Source: Neobacillus massiliamazoniensis | GTDB taxonomy: Bacteria > Bacillota > Bacilli > Bacillales > Cytobacillaceae | Assembly (NCBI RefSeq): GCF_001048695.1 | Contig: NZ_CVRB01000003.1 | Location: 248,001 to 312,000, forward strand | Direction of reading: 5' to 3' | DNA: 64,000 bases | Shown here: piece by piece, positions 25,082 to 33,745 of the stretch | How positions within the stretch are numbered: position 1 is the first letter of the stretch | How the letters are laid out: every line of letters begins with the position of its first letter | Made by a program: the position numbers and the translations under genes | The notes under the pieces: generated by a model | Told to the model about the DNA's origin: nothing | What the model saw: only the letters and a program-made list of their open reading frames with translations | Databases searched by the model: none

Positions 25082-25792
25082 GTGCGAAATGAAGCAATCT
25101 TAGTGGTCGATGATGAAGAAGGCATTCTGATCATGCTTGAGAATCTTCTTCGAAAAGAAGGATATACCAATATTACAAAAGCCGGCTCCGCTGCTGAAGC
25201 GCTCATGGCTATGCAGACGGCGCGCTTTGATATGATCGTTTTGGATGTCATGCTTCCGGATATGGATGGGTTTTCCTTATGTGTGGAGCTGCGTAAAATC
25301 GTAAACAGTCCTATCCTGTTCCTTACCGCCCGCTCTAGCGATTTGGATAAGCTGCAGGGTCTGTACCTGGGCGGAGACGATTATGTAACGAAACCGTTCA
25401 ACCCGATGGAAGTTATCGCACGGATTCAGGCTCATTTGAGGCGGAGCTCTCTATATACGTCTGATGTTTTAAGCGCTGAGGAGATGTATCGGTACGATAC
25501 GTTTACAGTTAACCGTGCCACTGGCCAACTGATCGTAGGCAATGTGGACACACCTTGTCCTGCCAAAGAGCTCGAATTGCTGCTCTATTTTTGCAAACAT
25601 CCGAACCGGGTATTCACCGCACAACAATTATACGAACAAGTGTGGGGCACTATGGTGCTAGGGGACGAGAAAACTGTCGTGGTCCACATCTCCAGACTTC
25701 GAAAGAAGCTGGAGGCCGATCCGTCCGAACCCAAGCTAATCGTTACGTTGAGAGGGATCGGATATAAGTTTGTTCCGCCCTCGGGAGGTTAG
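25082..25792 (+). CDS. OmpR/PhoB-type response regulator
   Basis: A 236-residue two-component response regulator. The receiver has an acidic pair (VVDDEE, D10/D11), phosphoacceptor D55 in VLDVMLPDMDG, a switch Thr in LTARS and the Lys of VTKPF. The winged-helix output domain includes AKELELLLYFCKHPNRVFTA, VWG and VVVHISRLRKKLE, then LRGIGYKF. The GTG at 25082 is chosen for the AAAGGAGGT site 7 bases upstream. Four bases separate its stop from the kinase start. Codon use is visibly more GC-rich than in the flanking genes, suggesting acquisition from a GC-richer relative such as a Paenibacillus. Confidence 0.95.
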   Translation: MRNEAILVVDDEEGILIMLENLLRKEGYTNITKAGSAAEALMAMQTARFDMIVLDVMLPDMDGFSLCVELRKIVNSPILFLTARSSDLDKLQGLYLGGDDYVTKPFNPMEVIARIQAHLRRSSLYTSDVLSAEEMYRYDTFTVNRATGQLIVGNVDTPCPAKELELLLYFCKHPNRVFTAQQLYEQVWGTMVLGDEKTVVVHISRLRKKLEADPSEPKLIVTLRGIGYKFVPPSGG

Positions 25793-25796
25793 GACA

Positions 25797-26867
25797 ATGA
25801 ATTTTATGCTCCGTGTAGCTTTGCAGCTGTTGGTAGTTTTCGTTTTCATGTTTGCATGCATTCAAGCGATTGTCATAGGAGTGGCGTGGTTATTTTGGCC
25901 GCAGACGATCTTGACCGGGAACAGTTCAAGCGGCTTTAGGATCTTTGTCATAACCTTGTGCTCCATACTTTTTATACTGACTTTTCTCCTGATCGGCTGG
26001 TATTTGGGGAAGCCGGTTTATTTCATCATCGTATGGATCAGACGCTTGGCGAACGGTCAATATGATTTTCCCATACGATGGGATAAGATACACTCCCATA
26101 AGAAAGGAACGTTGAAAATTCCGTATGCGGTCTACAAGGAATTGTTCCAGCATTTACGAATGCTTGCGAACACGCTGCAAACAAACGAGAAGGAACTGCG
26201 GGAGTCGGAACAAGCGAAACAAGAATGGATTCGAGGCATATCACACGATTTAAAAACGCCGTTAACCTACATATCCGGTTATTCCACCATGCTGATGAAT
26301 ACAGAGTATCGGTGGAGTGAAGCGGAACAAAAGGAGTTTCTAGCCATCATTCAACAGAAAGCGGTTCATCTGCAAGAACTGGTGCAGGATCTCAATGAAA
26401 CGATTCAAGGGCAAATCCCGCTAAAACCCGAGGAAGCAAATATCGTTGAGCTGGTACGCAGAACGGTGGCGGATGTTAGTAGTGCGCCTTGGGCAAACGG
26501 CTATCTTTTTATGATGGATGCGAAGTCAGACCCAATTCCGTTATCCTTCGATCCGAAGCTACTGACACGGGCTGTTCGCAATTTGCTCGTCAATGCGGTC
26601 GTTCATAATCCGGAAGGCACAGAGATTGCGGTTCATATTTCATGTTCCAATGACAGGACGGCGGAGATACGGATCGACGATAACGGAATCGGATTCAGCG
26701 AGACGCTCGTTAAAAGCGATGCAGCCATACCACCTTTCGAACGTGGGGGTTTGGGACTGTCCATTGCCAAGCAACTCATTAAAGCCCATGGCGGAGATTT
26801 GATCGTCGTCAGCCAGCCGAATGAAGGAACCTCTCTGTCCATAAGGCTGCCATTGATGAAAAGTTAG
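25797..26867 (+). CDS. sensor histidine kinase
   Basis: A 356-residue membrane kinase. Two helices at about 8-33 and 47-70 enclose only a dozen extracytoplasmic residues, so it probably senses within the membrane or through a partner. A HAMP-like linker follows, then the H-box GISHDLKTPLTYISGYS (H150), N-box LLVNAVVHNPEGT, G1 DDNGIGFSE and G2 GGLGLSIAKQLIKAHGG. The ATG at 25797 follows GGGAGG. Small-loop kinases of this type in Firmicutes are often paired with membrane transporters or envelope stress. The membrane protein downstream is a candidate partner. Confidence 0.94.
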   Translation: MNFMLRVALQLLVVFVFMFACIQAIVIGVAWLFWPQTILTGNSSSGFRIFVITLCSILFILTFLLIGWYLGKPVYFIIVWIRRLANGQYDFPIRWDKIHSHKKGTLKIPYAVYKELFQHLRMLANTLQTNEKELRESEQAKQEWIRGISHDLKTPLTYISGYSTMLMNTEYRWSEAEQKEFLAIIQQKAVHLQELVQDLNETIQGQIPLKPEEANIVELVRRTVADVSSAPWANGYLFMMDAKSDPIPLSFDPKLLTRAVRNLLVNAVVHNPEGTEIAVHISCSNDRTAEIRIDDNGIGFSETLVKSDAAIPPFERGGLGLSIAKQLIKAHGGDLIVVSQPNEGTSLSIRLPLMKS

Positions 26868-26884
26868 GATGAAGTTTGTTTTCC

Positions 26885-26917
26885 GTTTACCTGCTGTTTA
26901 CTTGCGCTCCTTATAAT
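26885..26917 (+). promoter_or_regulatory. promoter with direct repeats for the response regulator
   Basis: GTTTAC occurs at 26885 and again at 26896, 11 bp apart (one helical turn), typical of OmpR-family boxes. A TATAAT -10 hexamer follows at 26912-26917, leading into the membrane-protein gene at 26956. No ordinary -35 at 17 bp is evident, which fits activator dependence. Confidence 0.55.
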
Positions 26918-26955
26918 AACGGTAACAACACCGTTTATTAGGAAGGAGACTTGCA

Positions 26956-28596
26956 ATGATTGAGAAACATGCATGGTGGTTGTCTAAAAGATGGGGATAT
27001 GCAGCGTCTGTCGCATTAGTTCCCTATGCGATTTTAAAAAGCCTTTGGGCGATAGGGTTCGCCGTTCTGGCTTCGGGGAAAGGCATTGAGGAGCTTCATG
27101 CCGCTATGAAGGGCGACTCTGGTCAAATCATCAGCTTTCTATACTCTCACGGAATCGACATTACCGCCATATTGGCTTTAATCGCATCTCTGCTTGCGCT
27201 TGCTTTGGTTCAAAATTGGGGACAGAAGATCCCGCGCTGGTTTTTGCTCGTCCCAGCGGGGGTGGGCGGCTTGTCATTCATTTACATTAGCCTCGTAACA
27301 TTTTATAAGCTTATCGTCGGCGACATAAGTTTTTCCAACACCTCGACATTTTCTCCTTGGGTGCTGCTCCCGGTATACGGAGGATTCTTCACATGGGGAG
27401 TTACGATCTGTTTGGCCGCTTTGTCTTACGGGATCAGAACGAGAAAGCGTACCGGTCCGCTAAAACGAGGGATGCTGAAGCAGAAGTCGCACATTGTAGC
27501 AAGCGATGGAATTTCATGTAATGTACCAAATACCAAGGAAATTGAATGGAAACCTTCTTCGCTTAGCTGGTGGAGGCGTTGGCCGGAATGGGTCCGGTAC
27601 GCAGCCATCGTTTGGACACTCATCTATGGTGCGTTGGGGTTGTACTGGTCGCTTGGAGGCTCTGGCTTTCCATTAGGATTGGTGAACGACCCAATTACGC
27701 AAAATTCGTTTTTTAAAAATGTCACAGCCACGGAAGCTGGGCCGGTTATTTCTATGTTCTGCTTTCTTGGCGTGATAGTACTTTTCAAGTGCAATTTCAA
27801 AGCGCGCGGTTTTATCCGTACGATGCTCCTCTTTTATACTTGGAGCGCTGCGACGATTCTCTGCTTAGCAATCCCTGATGCCCGGGCGCTTATTGTAGTG
27901 GCTTACGCTCCCATTTATTTGATTGTGTCGCTTTTCTGGACGTTGCCGGTCCATTATTTCGATCACATCACATGGCCAGTGGTAAACCAATTTATTTGCA
28001 TTGCCGGCGGTTTGCTGTGGGCAGCCACGGCTTTGTCCTTCCAACGCCTATCCAGAGACGCTTGCCAATATTGTGGTCGCAAAATCGATTCGAGCCATTG
28101 GATGGCTTCCGACTCCGCGGCTCGTTGGGCAAGATGGATTACCTATGTTGCCATCCTTGCCCCCGCTTATTACGATATCACCCGCATCGCATGGCTGCTG
28201 GGAATCCCTCTGGGGATTACAAAGGAATTATTTCAAAGCCTTCAGGATACAGGGGCCAATTGGGCCGGAGCGGGTCTTGCCTTGGTATCGATCGGCGGCA
28301 CCATCCTGACACGTGGGCTTATTAAGTCGTGGGGTGAGGTCTTCCCTCGTTGGATTCCGTTATGGGCCGGAAAGCGCGTCCCTCCTGCTCTGGCCATCGT
28401 TCCTGCTGGGCTGGTCTCTATCATGTTGACCATTACCGGCATTGAAGTCGTCCTCGGGTTCTCAATTAGAAATTTGCAAAACTGGGGAGCTTCAACCCCG
28501 CTCTTGCTGTTTCTGATTTGGGGGATAGCGCTGGGAGTAGCTACGATTTTCTATTATTACCGGAGGCAGGGGCGTTGCAACCGCTGTGATCTATAA
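26956..28596 (+). CDS. large polytopic membrane protein with split cysteine pairs
   Basis: A 546-residue protein with about 12 hydrophobic segments in two similar halves. The second half opens at about 215 (WVRYAAIVWTLIYGALGLYW) and resembles the first (GYAASVALVPYAILKSLWAI), which suggests an internal duplication. A cytoplasmic-looking loop carries CQYCGRK and the extreme C-terminus carries CNRCDL. The two CxxC pairs could together hold a zinc ion. It has its own promoter with direct repeats fitting the upstream response regulator, so it is a probable target of that system. No transporter family was recognised. It shares the high GC of the two-component genes. Confidence 0.8.
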   Translation: MIEKHAWWLSKRWGYAASVALVPYAILKSLWAIGFAVLASGKGIEELHAAMKGDSGQIISFLYSHGIDITAILALIASLLALALVQNWGQKIPRWFLLVPAGVGGLSFIYISLVTFYKLIVGDISFSNTSTFSPWVLLPVYGGFFTWGVTICLAALSYGIRTRKRTGPLKRGMLKQKSHIVASDGISCNVPNTKEIEWKPSSLSWWRRWPEWVRYAAIVWTLIYGALGLYWSLGGSGFPLGLVNDPITQNSFFKNVTATEAGPVISMFCFLGVIVLFKCNFKARGFIRTMLLFYTWSAATILCLAIPDARALIVVAYAPIYLIVSLFWTLPVHYFDHITWPVVNQFICIAGGLLWAATALSFQRLSRDACQYCGRKIDSSHWMASDSAARWARWITYVAILAPAYYDITRIAWLLGIPLGITKELFQSLQDTGANWAGAGLALVSIGGTILTRGLIKSWGEVFPRWIPLWAGKRVPPALAIVPAGLVSIMLTITGIEVVLGFSIRNLQNWGASTPLLLFLIWGIALGVATIFYYYRRQGRCNRCDL

Positions 28597-28639
28597 AGTG
28601 TGCAAGAGTTGGAGTCGACAATGGACCCAAGAAAAATAA

Positions 28640-28760
28640 GACCATATAAAAAATGGTCAACTCGAAAAATCTGGCAAACCTTATATTACGAACGGGTGAA
28701 AGAGTTGAAGATCAAGCCGCCAATAATGGCGGCTTTTGTTATTGTGCTCCCACAGTTTGA
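28640..28760 (+). repeat. dispersed intergenic repeat with central terminator
   Basis: Begins with GACCATATAAAAAATGGTC, then ACCTTATATTACGAACGGGTG, AGTTGAAGATC, and the stem AAGCCGCC-AATAAT-GGCGGCTT with TTTTG. The left part matches 44838-44905 closely, including the GACCAT/ATGGTC hairpin. The stem is unlike that of the other copy. Confidence 0.7.
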
Positions 28761-28880
28761 TACGATTTTCTCTCGAACGAAGATTCCGCCCAAAACAACT
28801 TTAAGAAGCCATAATCGGTTGGGTACTTTTGTTTTTGTTTTTGTATAACATATTTTAAAAATCGTATAAGGGGTTATCAG

Positions 28881-29125
28881 ACTTTAATATTTCACTTATT
28901 CGCAGCATTTGCAGAATTTGAAAGAAATCTGATCGAGGAACGCTCTGTTGCAGGAAGGGTAACTGCAAGAGCGTTTGGGCATCTTGGTAGGCGACCGGAG
29001 AAGTACGGATCAATAGAAATTGAAATGATGAAACTTTAATCGAAAGTGGTACACCGATTAATGATGTTGCGGAAAAGTGTGGCGTGTTTCGCACTACAAT
29101 TTATCGCTATTTAGAAAAACAGTAA
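28881..29125 (+). pseudogene. serine recombinase C-terminal remnant, frameshifted
   Basis: The first frame gives HLFAAFAEFERNLIEERSVA, then GRRPEKYG. After a one-base shift near 29035 the second gives LIESGTPINDVAEKCGVFRTTIYRYLEKQ and a stop at 29123. These are the end of the resolvase catalytic domain (FAxxAEFERxLIxER) and its helix-turn-helix. The front half of the gene is absent. This is the second decayed resolvase in the window, distinct in sequence from the one at 1.5 kb. Confidence 0.75.
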
Positions 29126-29141
29126 ATCGGAAGTAATGAAG

Positions 29142-29180
29142 AAACCCAGCTAATCTACTCATGAAAGGTAGATGGGTTTT
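29142..29180 (+). terminator. hairpin terminator
   Basis: AAACCCA/TGGGTTT plus an inner ATCTAC/GTAGAT stem, followed by TT. It closes the resolvase remnant. Confidence 0.6.
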
Positions 29181-29348
29181 AAAGTTGTATGTGAAACTCT
29201 TGATGTGGATAGAAATTTTGATTTAACGGATAATGGGGACCCGACTGTACCGTCTACATTTTCATGTGAGCAATGTGGAGGGCAAATGTATCCTTTGCAT
29301 TATGAAAGTGTTCACGGATATGAGCACAAACTACCGGATTTTCTCTAA
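29172..29348 (+). CDS. small CxxC protein, 58 aa
   Basis: A 58-residue frame (MGFKVVCETLDVDRNFDLTD) with a zinc-knuckle-like CEQCGGQM and a His-rich end (HYESVHGYEHK). The start codon lies inside the preceding terminator hairpin and the binding site GAAAGG is weak, so translation may be poor or the true start may be elsewhere. A clean terminator follows the stop. The family is not recognised. Confidence 0.4.
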   Translation: MGFKVVCETLDVDRNFDLTDNGDPTVPSTFSCEQCGGQMYPLHYESVHGYEHKLPDFL

Positions 29349-29358
29349 ACAAAAAAGG

Positions 29359-29384
29359 ACCGGGCAGTTTGCCCGGTTTTTCTT
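29359..29384 (+). terminator. GC-rich terminator
   Basis: ACCGGGCA and TGCCCGGT pair around a 3-base loop, followed by five T residues. Confidence 0.85.
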
Positions 29385-29455
29385 AAGTTTTTTATTGTGA
29401 ATATTAGGTCTATTCAGTATATTTAATGTAATATCAAAGGAGTGAGGAAGGTAAA

Positions 29456-30286
29456 ATGAATCAATCCTATTTTTATTTAAAACTAGAAACACATCAATTA
29501 CATATGTCTTATAAAAATGAAAAACGTCGCGTGCGTGTTTTATTGCCGAAAAATTATGATAAAGATGAGGCTAAAAATTATCCAGTTGTCTATATGCATG
29601 ATGGACAAAATGTTTTCTTCAGTAGTGAAGCTTATAGCGGGTATTCATGGAAAGTTATTTCGGCAATTAAACTAAGCCCCGATTTACCGAAGATGATTGT
29701 TGTTGGGATAGATAACGCTGAACAAGATCGAATTAATGAATATACGGCTTGGAAAATTACTGAAAGCCCACTTCCTGAAGATATTGAACTAGGTGGAAGA
29801 GGCGAGGAGTTTGCTGAGTTTATCATGACAGTCGTGAAGCCGTTTATCGATAAGCATTACCGAACTAAATCGGATAAATATCATACAGCGATGATTGGCA
29901 GTTCACTTGGAGGAAATATTTCGTCTTTTATGGGTATTGAATATAAAGATCAAATTGGTGGTTTAGGCATTTTTTCTTTAGCCAATTGGATTACAAGTAA
30001 AGCCTTTGACAGTTATATTGCTAGAGAAGAGTTGGATCCTGAACAACGCGTGTACATTCAAGTTGGGACTCAGGAAGGCGATGATGCCGATCGACAATTG
30101 ATGTATGGAAATATGAAGCAGGCATATATCGATTGCTCCCTTAAGTATTATAAACAACTGATAAAAGGCTCTGTTCCAATTGATAGCATTCGTTTAAATA
30201 TTTTTGCGGATGAAGAACATGATGAAAAAGCTTGGGCAAAACACCTGCCAGAATGTTTACGTTTCTTAAGTGAGAAGTGGTCTTGA
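29456..30286 (+). CDS. alpha/beta-hydrolase esterase (esterase D-like)
   Basis: A 276-residue cytoplasmic esterase of the putative-esterase (PF00756-type) family. Motifs: RVRVLLPKNYD, YPVVYMHDGQNVFF (oxyanion-hole loop), nucleophile elbow MIGSSLGGNISS, and a late EEHDEKAW histidine. It is the first of three genes facing the same way: this esterase, an ATP-grasp protein 157 bases later, and a second esterase 17 bases after that. The AT-rich gap before the ATP-grasp gene may hold a second promoter. The trio suggests joint synthesis or turnover of an amide or ester metabolite. Confidence 0.85.
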   Translation: MNQSYFYLKLETHQLHMSYKNEKRRVRVLLPKNYDKDEAKNYPVVYMHDGQNVFFSSEAYSGYSWKVISAIKLSPDLPKMIVVGIDNAEQDRINEYTAWKITESPLPEDIELGGRGEEFAEFIMTVVKPFIDKHYRTKSDKYHTAMIGSSLGGNISSFMGIEYKDQIGGLGIFSLANWITSKAFDSYIAREELDPEQRVYIQVGTQEGDDADRQLMYGNMKQAYIDCSLKYYKQLIKGSVPIDSIRLNIFADEEHDEKAWAKHLPECLRFLSEKWS

Positions 30287-30443
30287 ATGAACTGAATAAT
30301 TATATTTGACTGCATTAGATCATGGGAGGAATCTATCACTTTTTTTGAATATTTTTGGAAGTTTAGATTGATTCTAAATTGAAATAATTTTACCTTGGTT
30401 GTAAAAATAATGAATTTTTTGATTCTGAGAAAGGAGCTTTTTT

Positions 30444-31631
30444 ATGAATTATATTTTGATATCACCATATTATCCAGGTAATTTTCAGTCATTTGCTCAT
30501 CGTTTAAAAGACGCAGGTGTCAATGTTTTAGGAATTGGCGAAGAGCCATATGACCAATTAGGTTCCGAATTACAAAACGCTTTAACAGAATATTATCGTG
30601 TGAATAATTTAGAAAATGTAGATGAAGTGAAACGTGCTGTTGCATTTTTATTTTATAAACATGGTCCAATTGACCGCATTGAATCCAATAACGAATACTG
30701 GTTAGAACTTGATGCGCAGTTGCGTGAGCAATTTAACGTGTACGGCAATAAAACGAATGACTTGAAAAAAGTTAAGTATAAATCTGAAATGAAGAAGCTG
30801 TTTAAAAAAGCAGATGTGCCTGTTGTAGATGGAAGAATCGTTAAAACTAAAAAGGAGTTATCTAAAGCCATTGATGAATTAGGATTGCCAGTTATCGCTA
30901 AACCGGATAATGGAGTTGGATCAGCTGCAACCTTTAAATTAAGTTCAGAAGAGGCTGTACGTCATTTTGAAGAAGAATGGGGAGAAGCACAAGTGTACTT
31001 CTTAGAACCATATGTCGAAGGAGGCGTGCTTTGTACATTTGATGGTTTAGTGGATCAGAAAGGGAACATTGTTTTCCAAACAAGCTTTACATATAATGTG
31101 CCAACTCTGGAACTCGTTAAGGGTCAGTTGGATTTAGCTTATGTGATTCAAAAAGAAATTGATCCAAAGCTCGAAACTTATGGAAAGGCGATTGTGAAAG
31201 CTTTTGGCATGAAAGAACGCTTTTTCCATATTGAGTTTTTTAAAATAGAAACTGGGGATTATGTTGCACTTGAATATAATAACCGCTTGGCTGGCGGCTA
31301 CACGATTGATATGTACAATTTCGCGTACTCCATTGATTTATTTGCTCAGTATGCTTCTCTTGTGACAGGAGGAGAATTTAAGGAGTCCGATGCCGAAAAC
31401 CAGTTTTGTGTCGGTGTAACACAGCGTGATGCGTATGAGTATAAACATGATACGAATGCTATTTATGAACGGTTTGGCGACCGTGTAAAGTTTGAACAGC
31501 GCATGCCAGATGCGTTTGCGGAACTCCAAGGAAATCAATTTTATGCGATTAATGCAGATTCGCATGAAGAAGTCGATGACATTATCCGTTTTGTACATGA
31601 ACGAAAAAATAGCAGCATTGCAAACGTATAG
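30444..31631 (+). CDS. ATP-grasp ligase
   Basis: A 395-residue ATP-grasp enzyme. An N-terminal Rossmann-like domain (NYILISPYYPGNFQSFAHRL, GVNVLGIGEEPYD) leads into the ATP-grasp core: KSEMKKLFKKADVPV, GLPVIAKPDNGVGSAATF (phosphate-binding lysine and loop), VYFLEPYVEGG, RFFHIEFFK and ALEYNNRLAGG with the metal-binding Glu and Asn. Such enzymes join a carboxylate to an amine or thiol at the cost of ATP. A strong AAAGGAGC site precedes the ATG. It sits between two esterases in what looks like one operon. The substrate is unknown; peptide or amino-acid amide ligation is the general expectation. Confidence 0.88.
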   Translation: MNYILISPYYPGNFQSFAHRLKDAGVNVLGIGEEPYDQLGSELQNALTEYYRVNNLENVDEVKRAVAFLFYKHGPIDRIESNNEYWLELDAQLREQFNVYGNKTNDLKKVKYKSEMKKLFKKADVPVVDGRIVKTKKELSKAIDELGLPVIAKPDNGVGSAATFKLSSEEAVRHFEEEWGEAQVYFLEPYVEGGVLCTFDGLVDQKGNIVFQTSFTYNVPTLELVKGQLDLAYVIQKEIDPKLETYGKAIVKAFGMKERFFHIEFFKIETGDYVALEYNNRLAGGYTIDMYNFAYSIDLFAQYASLVTGGEFKESDAENQFCVGVTQRDAYEYKHDTNAIYERFGDRVKFEQRMPDAFAELQGNQFYAINADSHEEVDDIIRFVHERKNSSIANV

Positions 31632-31648
31632 GGATAGGAGATTTTTCT

Positions 31649-32386
31649 ATGCATATAGAACAGTTAAACCATTGGAGTGGCGAATTAGGACGTGAAATGC
31701 TGTTGAACAGATATGGACACAGTGGCATGCCAATCGTAGTTTTTCCTTCATCTGGAGGGACGCATTTTGAATACTATGATTTTGGAATGATTGATGTGTG
31801 TCATGACTTTATTGAATCCGGAAAAGTTCAGTTTTTTACATTGGCTAGTATAGATAGCGAAAGTTGGCAGCACGACTCAAAACCGGCGCATGACCGTGCA
31901 TTAGCTCATGACGCATATGACCGTTATGTGATTTCAGAAGCTATTCCATTTATTAAACATAAAACAGGTTGGTTTGATCCAATGATGACAACGGGGTGTA
32001 GTATGGGGGCATATCATGCGTTGAACTTTTTCTTGAGACATCCGGATGTCTTCCAAACAACCGTTGCACTTAGCGGTGTTTACGATGTGCGTTTCTTTTT
32101 TGGGGATTACGGAAATGATCCGCTTGTATACGAAAATTCACCGAGTGATTACATATGGAATCAAAATAATGGCTGGTTTATTGATCGATATCGTTCAGCA
32201 GATATCATTATTTGTACCGGGCTGGGTGATTGGGAACAGGATGGGCTGCCTTCATACTTTACATTAAAAGAAGCCTTTGAAGAAAAACGAATTCCAGCAT
32301 GGTTTGATGAGTGGGGCGAAGATGTTTCGCATGATTGGGTTTGGTGGCGATGCCAAATGCCGTATTATTTAGGAAAATTACTTTAA
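31649..32386 (+). CDS. alpha/beta-hydrolase esterase, second of the cluster
   Basis: A 245-residue esterase. Nucleophile elbow TTGCSMGAYHALNFF; catalytic His likely in VSHDWVWWR near the C-terminus; oxyanion-loop segment VVFPSSGGTHFEYYD. It belongs to the same broad putative-esterase family as the gene at 29456 but is only distantly similar, so this is not a recent duplication. It starts 17 bases after the ATP-grasp stop with a GGATAGGAG site, and is probably co-translated. A long hairpin terminator follows. Confidence 0.85.
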   Translation: MHIEQLNHWSGELGREMLLNRYGHSGMPIVVFPSSGGTHFEYYDFGMIDVCHDFIESGKVQFFTLASIDSESWQHDSKPAHDRALAHDAYDRYVISEAIPFIKHKTGWFDPMMTTGCSMGAYHALNFFLRHPDVFQTTVALSGVYDVRFFFGDYGNDPLVYENSPSDYIWNQNNGWFIDRYRSADIIICTGLGDWEQDGLPSYFTLKEAFEEKRIPAWFDEWGEDVSHDWVWWRCQMPYYLGKLL

Positions 32387-32391
32387 TAAAA

Positions 32392-32437
32392 TGTCAAAAA
32401 AACATCAGTACGGTTGAGTCGCTGGTGTTTTTTGACA
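32392..32437 (+). terminator. terminator of the esterase/ATP-grasp operon
   Basis: TGTCAAAAAAACATCAG and CTGGTGTTTTTTGACA form a stem of about 16 bp with internal T-runs. Confidence 0.85.
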
Positions 32438-32732
32438 GTTGATTTTTAGGTAATGAATAATTGATGTCGTATTAAAAGTAGCAATAAACACTTAATTGTG
32501 GTGATAAAAAGGCAATAAAATAACAATATACTGTCGTCGTTAAAAGAAACCCATAATAATATATTATGGACAAAATTCTCACTAAACATATAAAACCATT
32601 TAATATAAAAATAGACACCTTCGGTGTCTATTCAGGAGACAAAAACCCCACTATTCATAAGTGAGGAACTTTAATTACTTTTTTAGGGCTACTCTACTTA
32701 GGTAGATCTTTTTATATTTTGAAAGTAAGATT
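32438..32732. other. intergenic region with a small hairpin
   Basis: Mostly AT-rich. ATAGACACC-TTC-GGTGTCTAT at 32611-32631 is a tight hairpin without a T-run. No gene was seen. Confidence 0.4.
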
Positions 32733-32832
32733 GTGAAGAAATGTACTTACACTAACGAATGCGTTGCTTAAAGATCCAGCTGCCATAATTGGTGGCTTTT
32801 TTGTTATTCAACTAAAGGTTCAGTTTAGCTTA
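32733..32832 (+). repeat. dispersed intergenic repeat with central terminator
   Basis: ATTGTGAAGAAATGTACTTACACTAACG, then TTAAAGATCC, the stem CAGCTGCCATAATTGGTGGC with six T residues, then TTCAACTAAAGG and TTTAGCTTAAGAGGG. It has all modules of the family. Confidence 0.65.
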
Positions 32833-32894
32833 AGAGGGATTTGGAATGAAAGTGTAGAATTTAAATTGAAAACACTTTAATTTTAGGAGATAAA

Positions 32895-33344
32895 ATGAAA
32901 AATAAAGTGGTTGAGGATTTTTTCCGTTCGGCAGTGCATTATTGCAACATAATAGAAAATTTTGATTCCAATCAGGTACACAATAATTTAAAGGCTCTCC
33001 TGGTTTCACTCGTAGATTTGTATTCCAAAGCATTGTATCTTCCCAAAGTTGAATTAGAAAACGATGAAGTAGCTGACGTTGATATATCTGTACCCCAAAT
33101 TAATTTTAATTAATACGATTATTATTGGGAGGTCTTTAACCCTTATGACTTAGAGGAGCCTGTGGGGGCAAGTTTATCTGATGACATATTAGATATTTAT
33201 AAAGATGTTAAAAAAGGTATGCTTTTATACGAGAAATACGAGCATATAGAGGCTATTTGGGAATGGAAATTTGGGTTTGAAATACATTGGGGCAGTCACG
33301 CTGTTGATGCAATACGTGCTCTACATTCGGCTAATTTTAATTAA
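32895..33344 (+). pseudogene. DUF5063 protein with one in-frame stop codon
   Basis: One frame from ATG 32895 to 33344 is interrupted only by TAA at 33111-33113. Upstream it encodes VVEDFFRSAVHYCNIIE, LLVSLVDLYSKALYLP. Downstream it encodes YDYYWEVFNPYDLEEPVGAS, LSDDILDIYKDVKKGMLLYE and WEWKFGFEIHWGSHAVDAIR. These are consecutive DUF5063 blocks and the joint length of about 149 residues is right. GGAGATAAA precedes the ATG. Two explanations fit: a recent nonsense mutation or a base-call error. It is the second such single-TAA gene in the window. Confidence 0.75.
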
Positions 33345-33392
33345 TTTTTATTGGGATAGGGACTAATATGTATAGGAAGAGAGTGTATTCTG

Positions 33393-33632
33393 GTGGATAA
33401 AAATGATTGGAGACTTACTAATCAAGAAAAATATCTGTTCGGTAAAACTCTTACCCTAAAGAAATTTATTCCCACAAAAACAGACCACGAACACTGTGAG
33501 TTTTGTTGGCAAAAGATTGTGGATGAAAACCACCCAGATATAATTAGAGAAGCTTACACGACAAATGATGAGTATTATTGGGTATGTCCTGATTGCTACA
33601 ATGATTTTAAAGAGATGTTTAAGTGGAAATAG
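33393..33632 (+). CDS. small zinc-ribbon-like protein, 79 aa
   Basis: A 79-residue protein with two cysteine pairs (CEFC and CPDC) about 35 residues apart, flanked by HEH and YYW, consistent with a zinc ribbon. It starts NDWRLTNQEKYLFGKTL and ends YNDFKEMFKWK. The GTG start has a weak GGAAGAGAG site. Similar short proteins occur in Bacillus without known function. It follows the DUF5063 gene by about 50 bases and may share its transcript. Confidence 0.65.
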   Translation: MDKNDWRLTNQEKYLFGKTLTLKKFIPTKTDHEHCEFCWQKIVDENHPDIIREAYTTNDEYYWVCPDCYNDFKEMFKWK

Positions 33633-33649
33633 AAAATGATGCATTAATA

Positions 33650-33745
33650 TATTGTGATTTGTTTCACTTACACTAACGGGTGCAATAGTCGAAGATTGGG
33701 TTGTTGAGACAGCCCTTTTTTTGTTCCACTAAAGGGCACTTTAAT
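33650..33745 (+). repeat. dispersed intergenic repeat with central terminator
   Basis: ATTGTGATTTGTTTCACTTACACTAACGGGTGC, then GAAGATT, the stem GGGTTGTTGAGACAGCCC with a long T-run, then TTCCACTAAAGGGCACTTTAATTTAA. Confidence 0.65.

Noticed and set aside
32611..32631. Tight hairpin as a riboswitch or terminator
   Set aside because: It stands alone without a T-run or an adjacent gene start.
24091..33113. TAA reassigned to a sense codon, suggested by two in-frame TAA codons
   Set aside because: Dozens of genes in the window end normally at TAA; recent nonsense mutations or base errors are far simpler.
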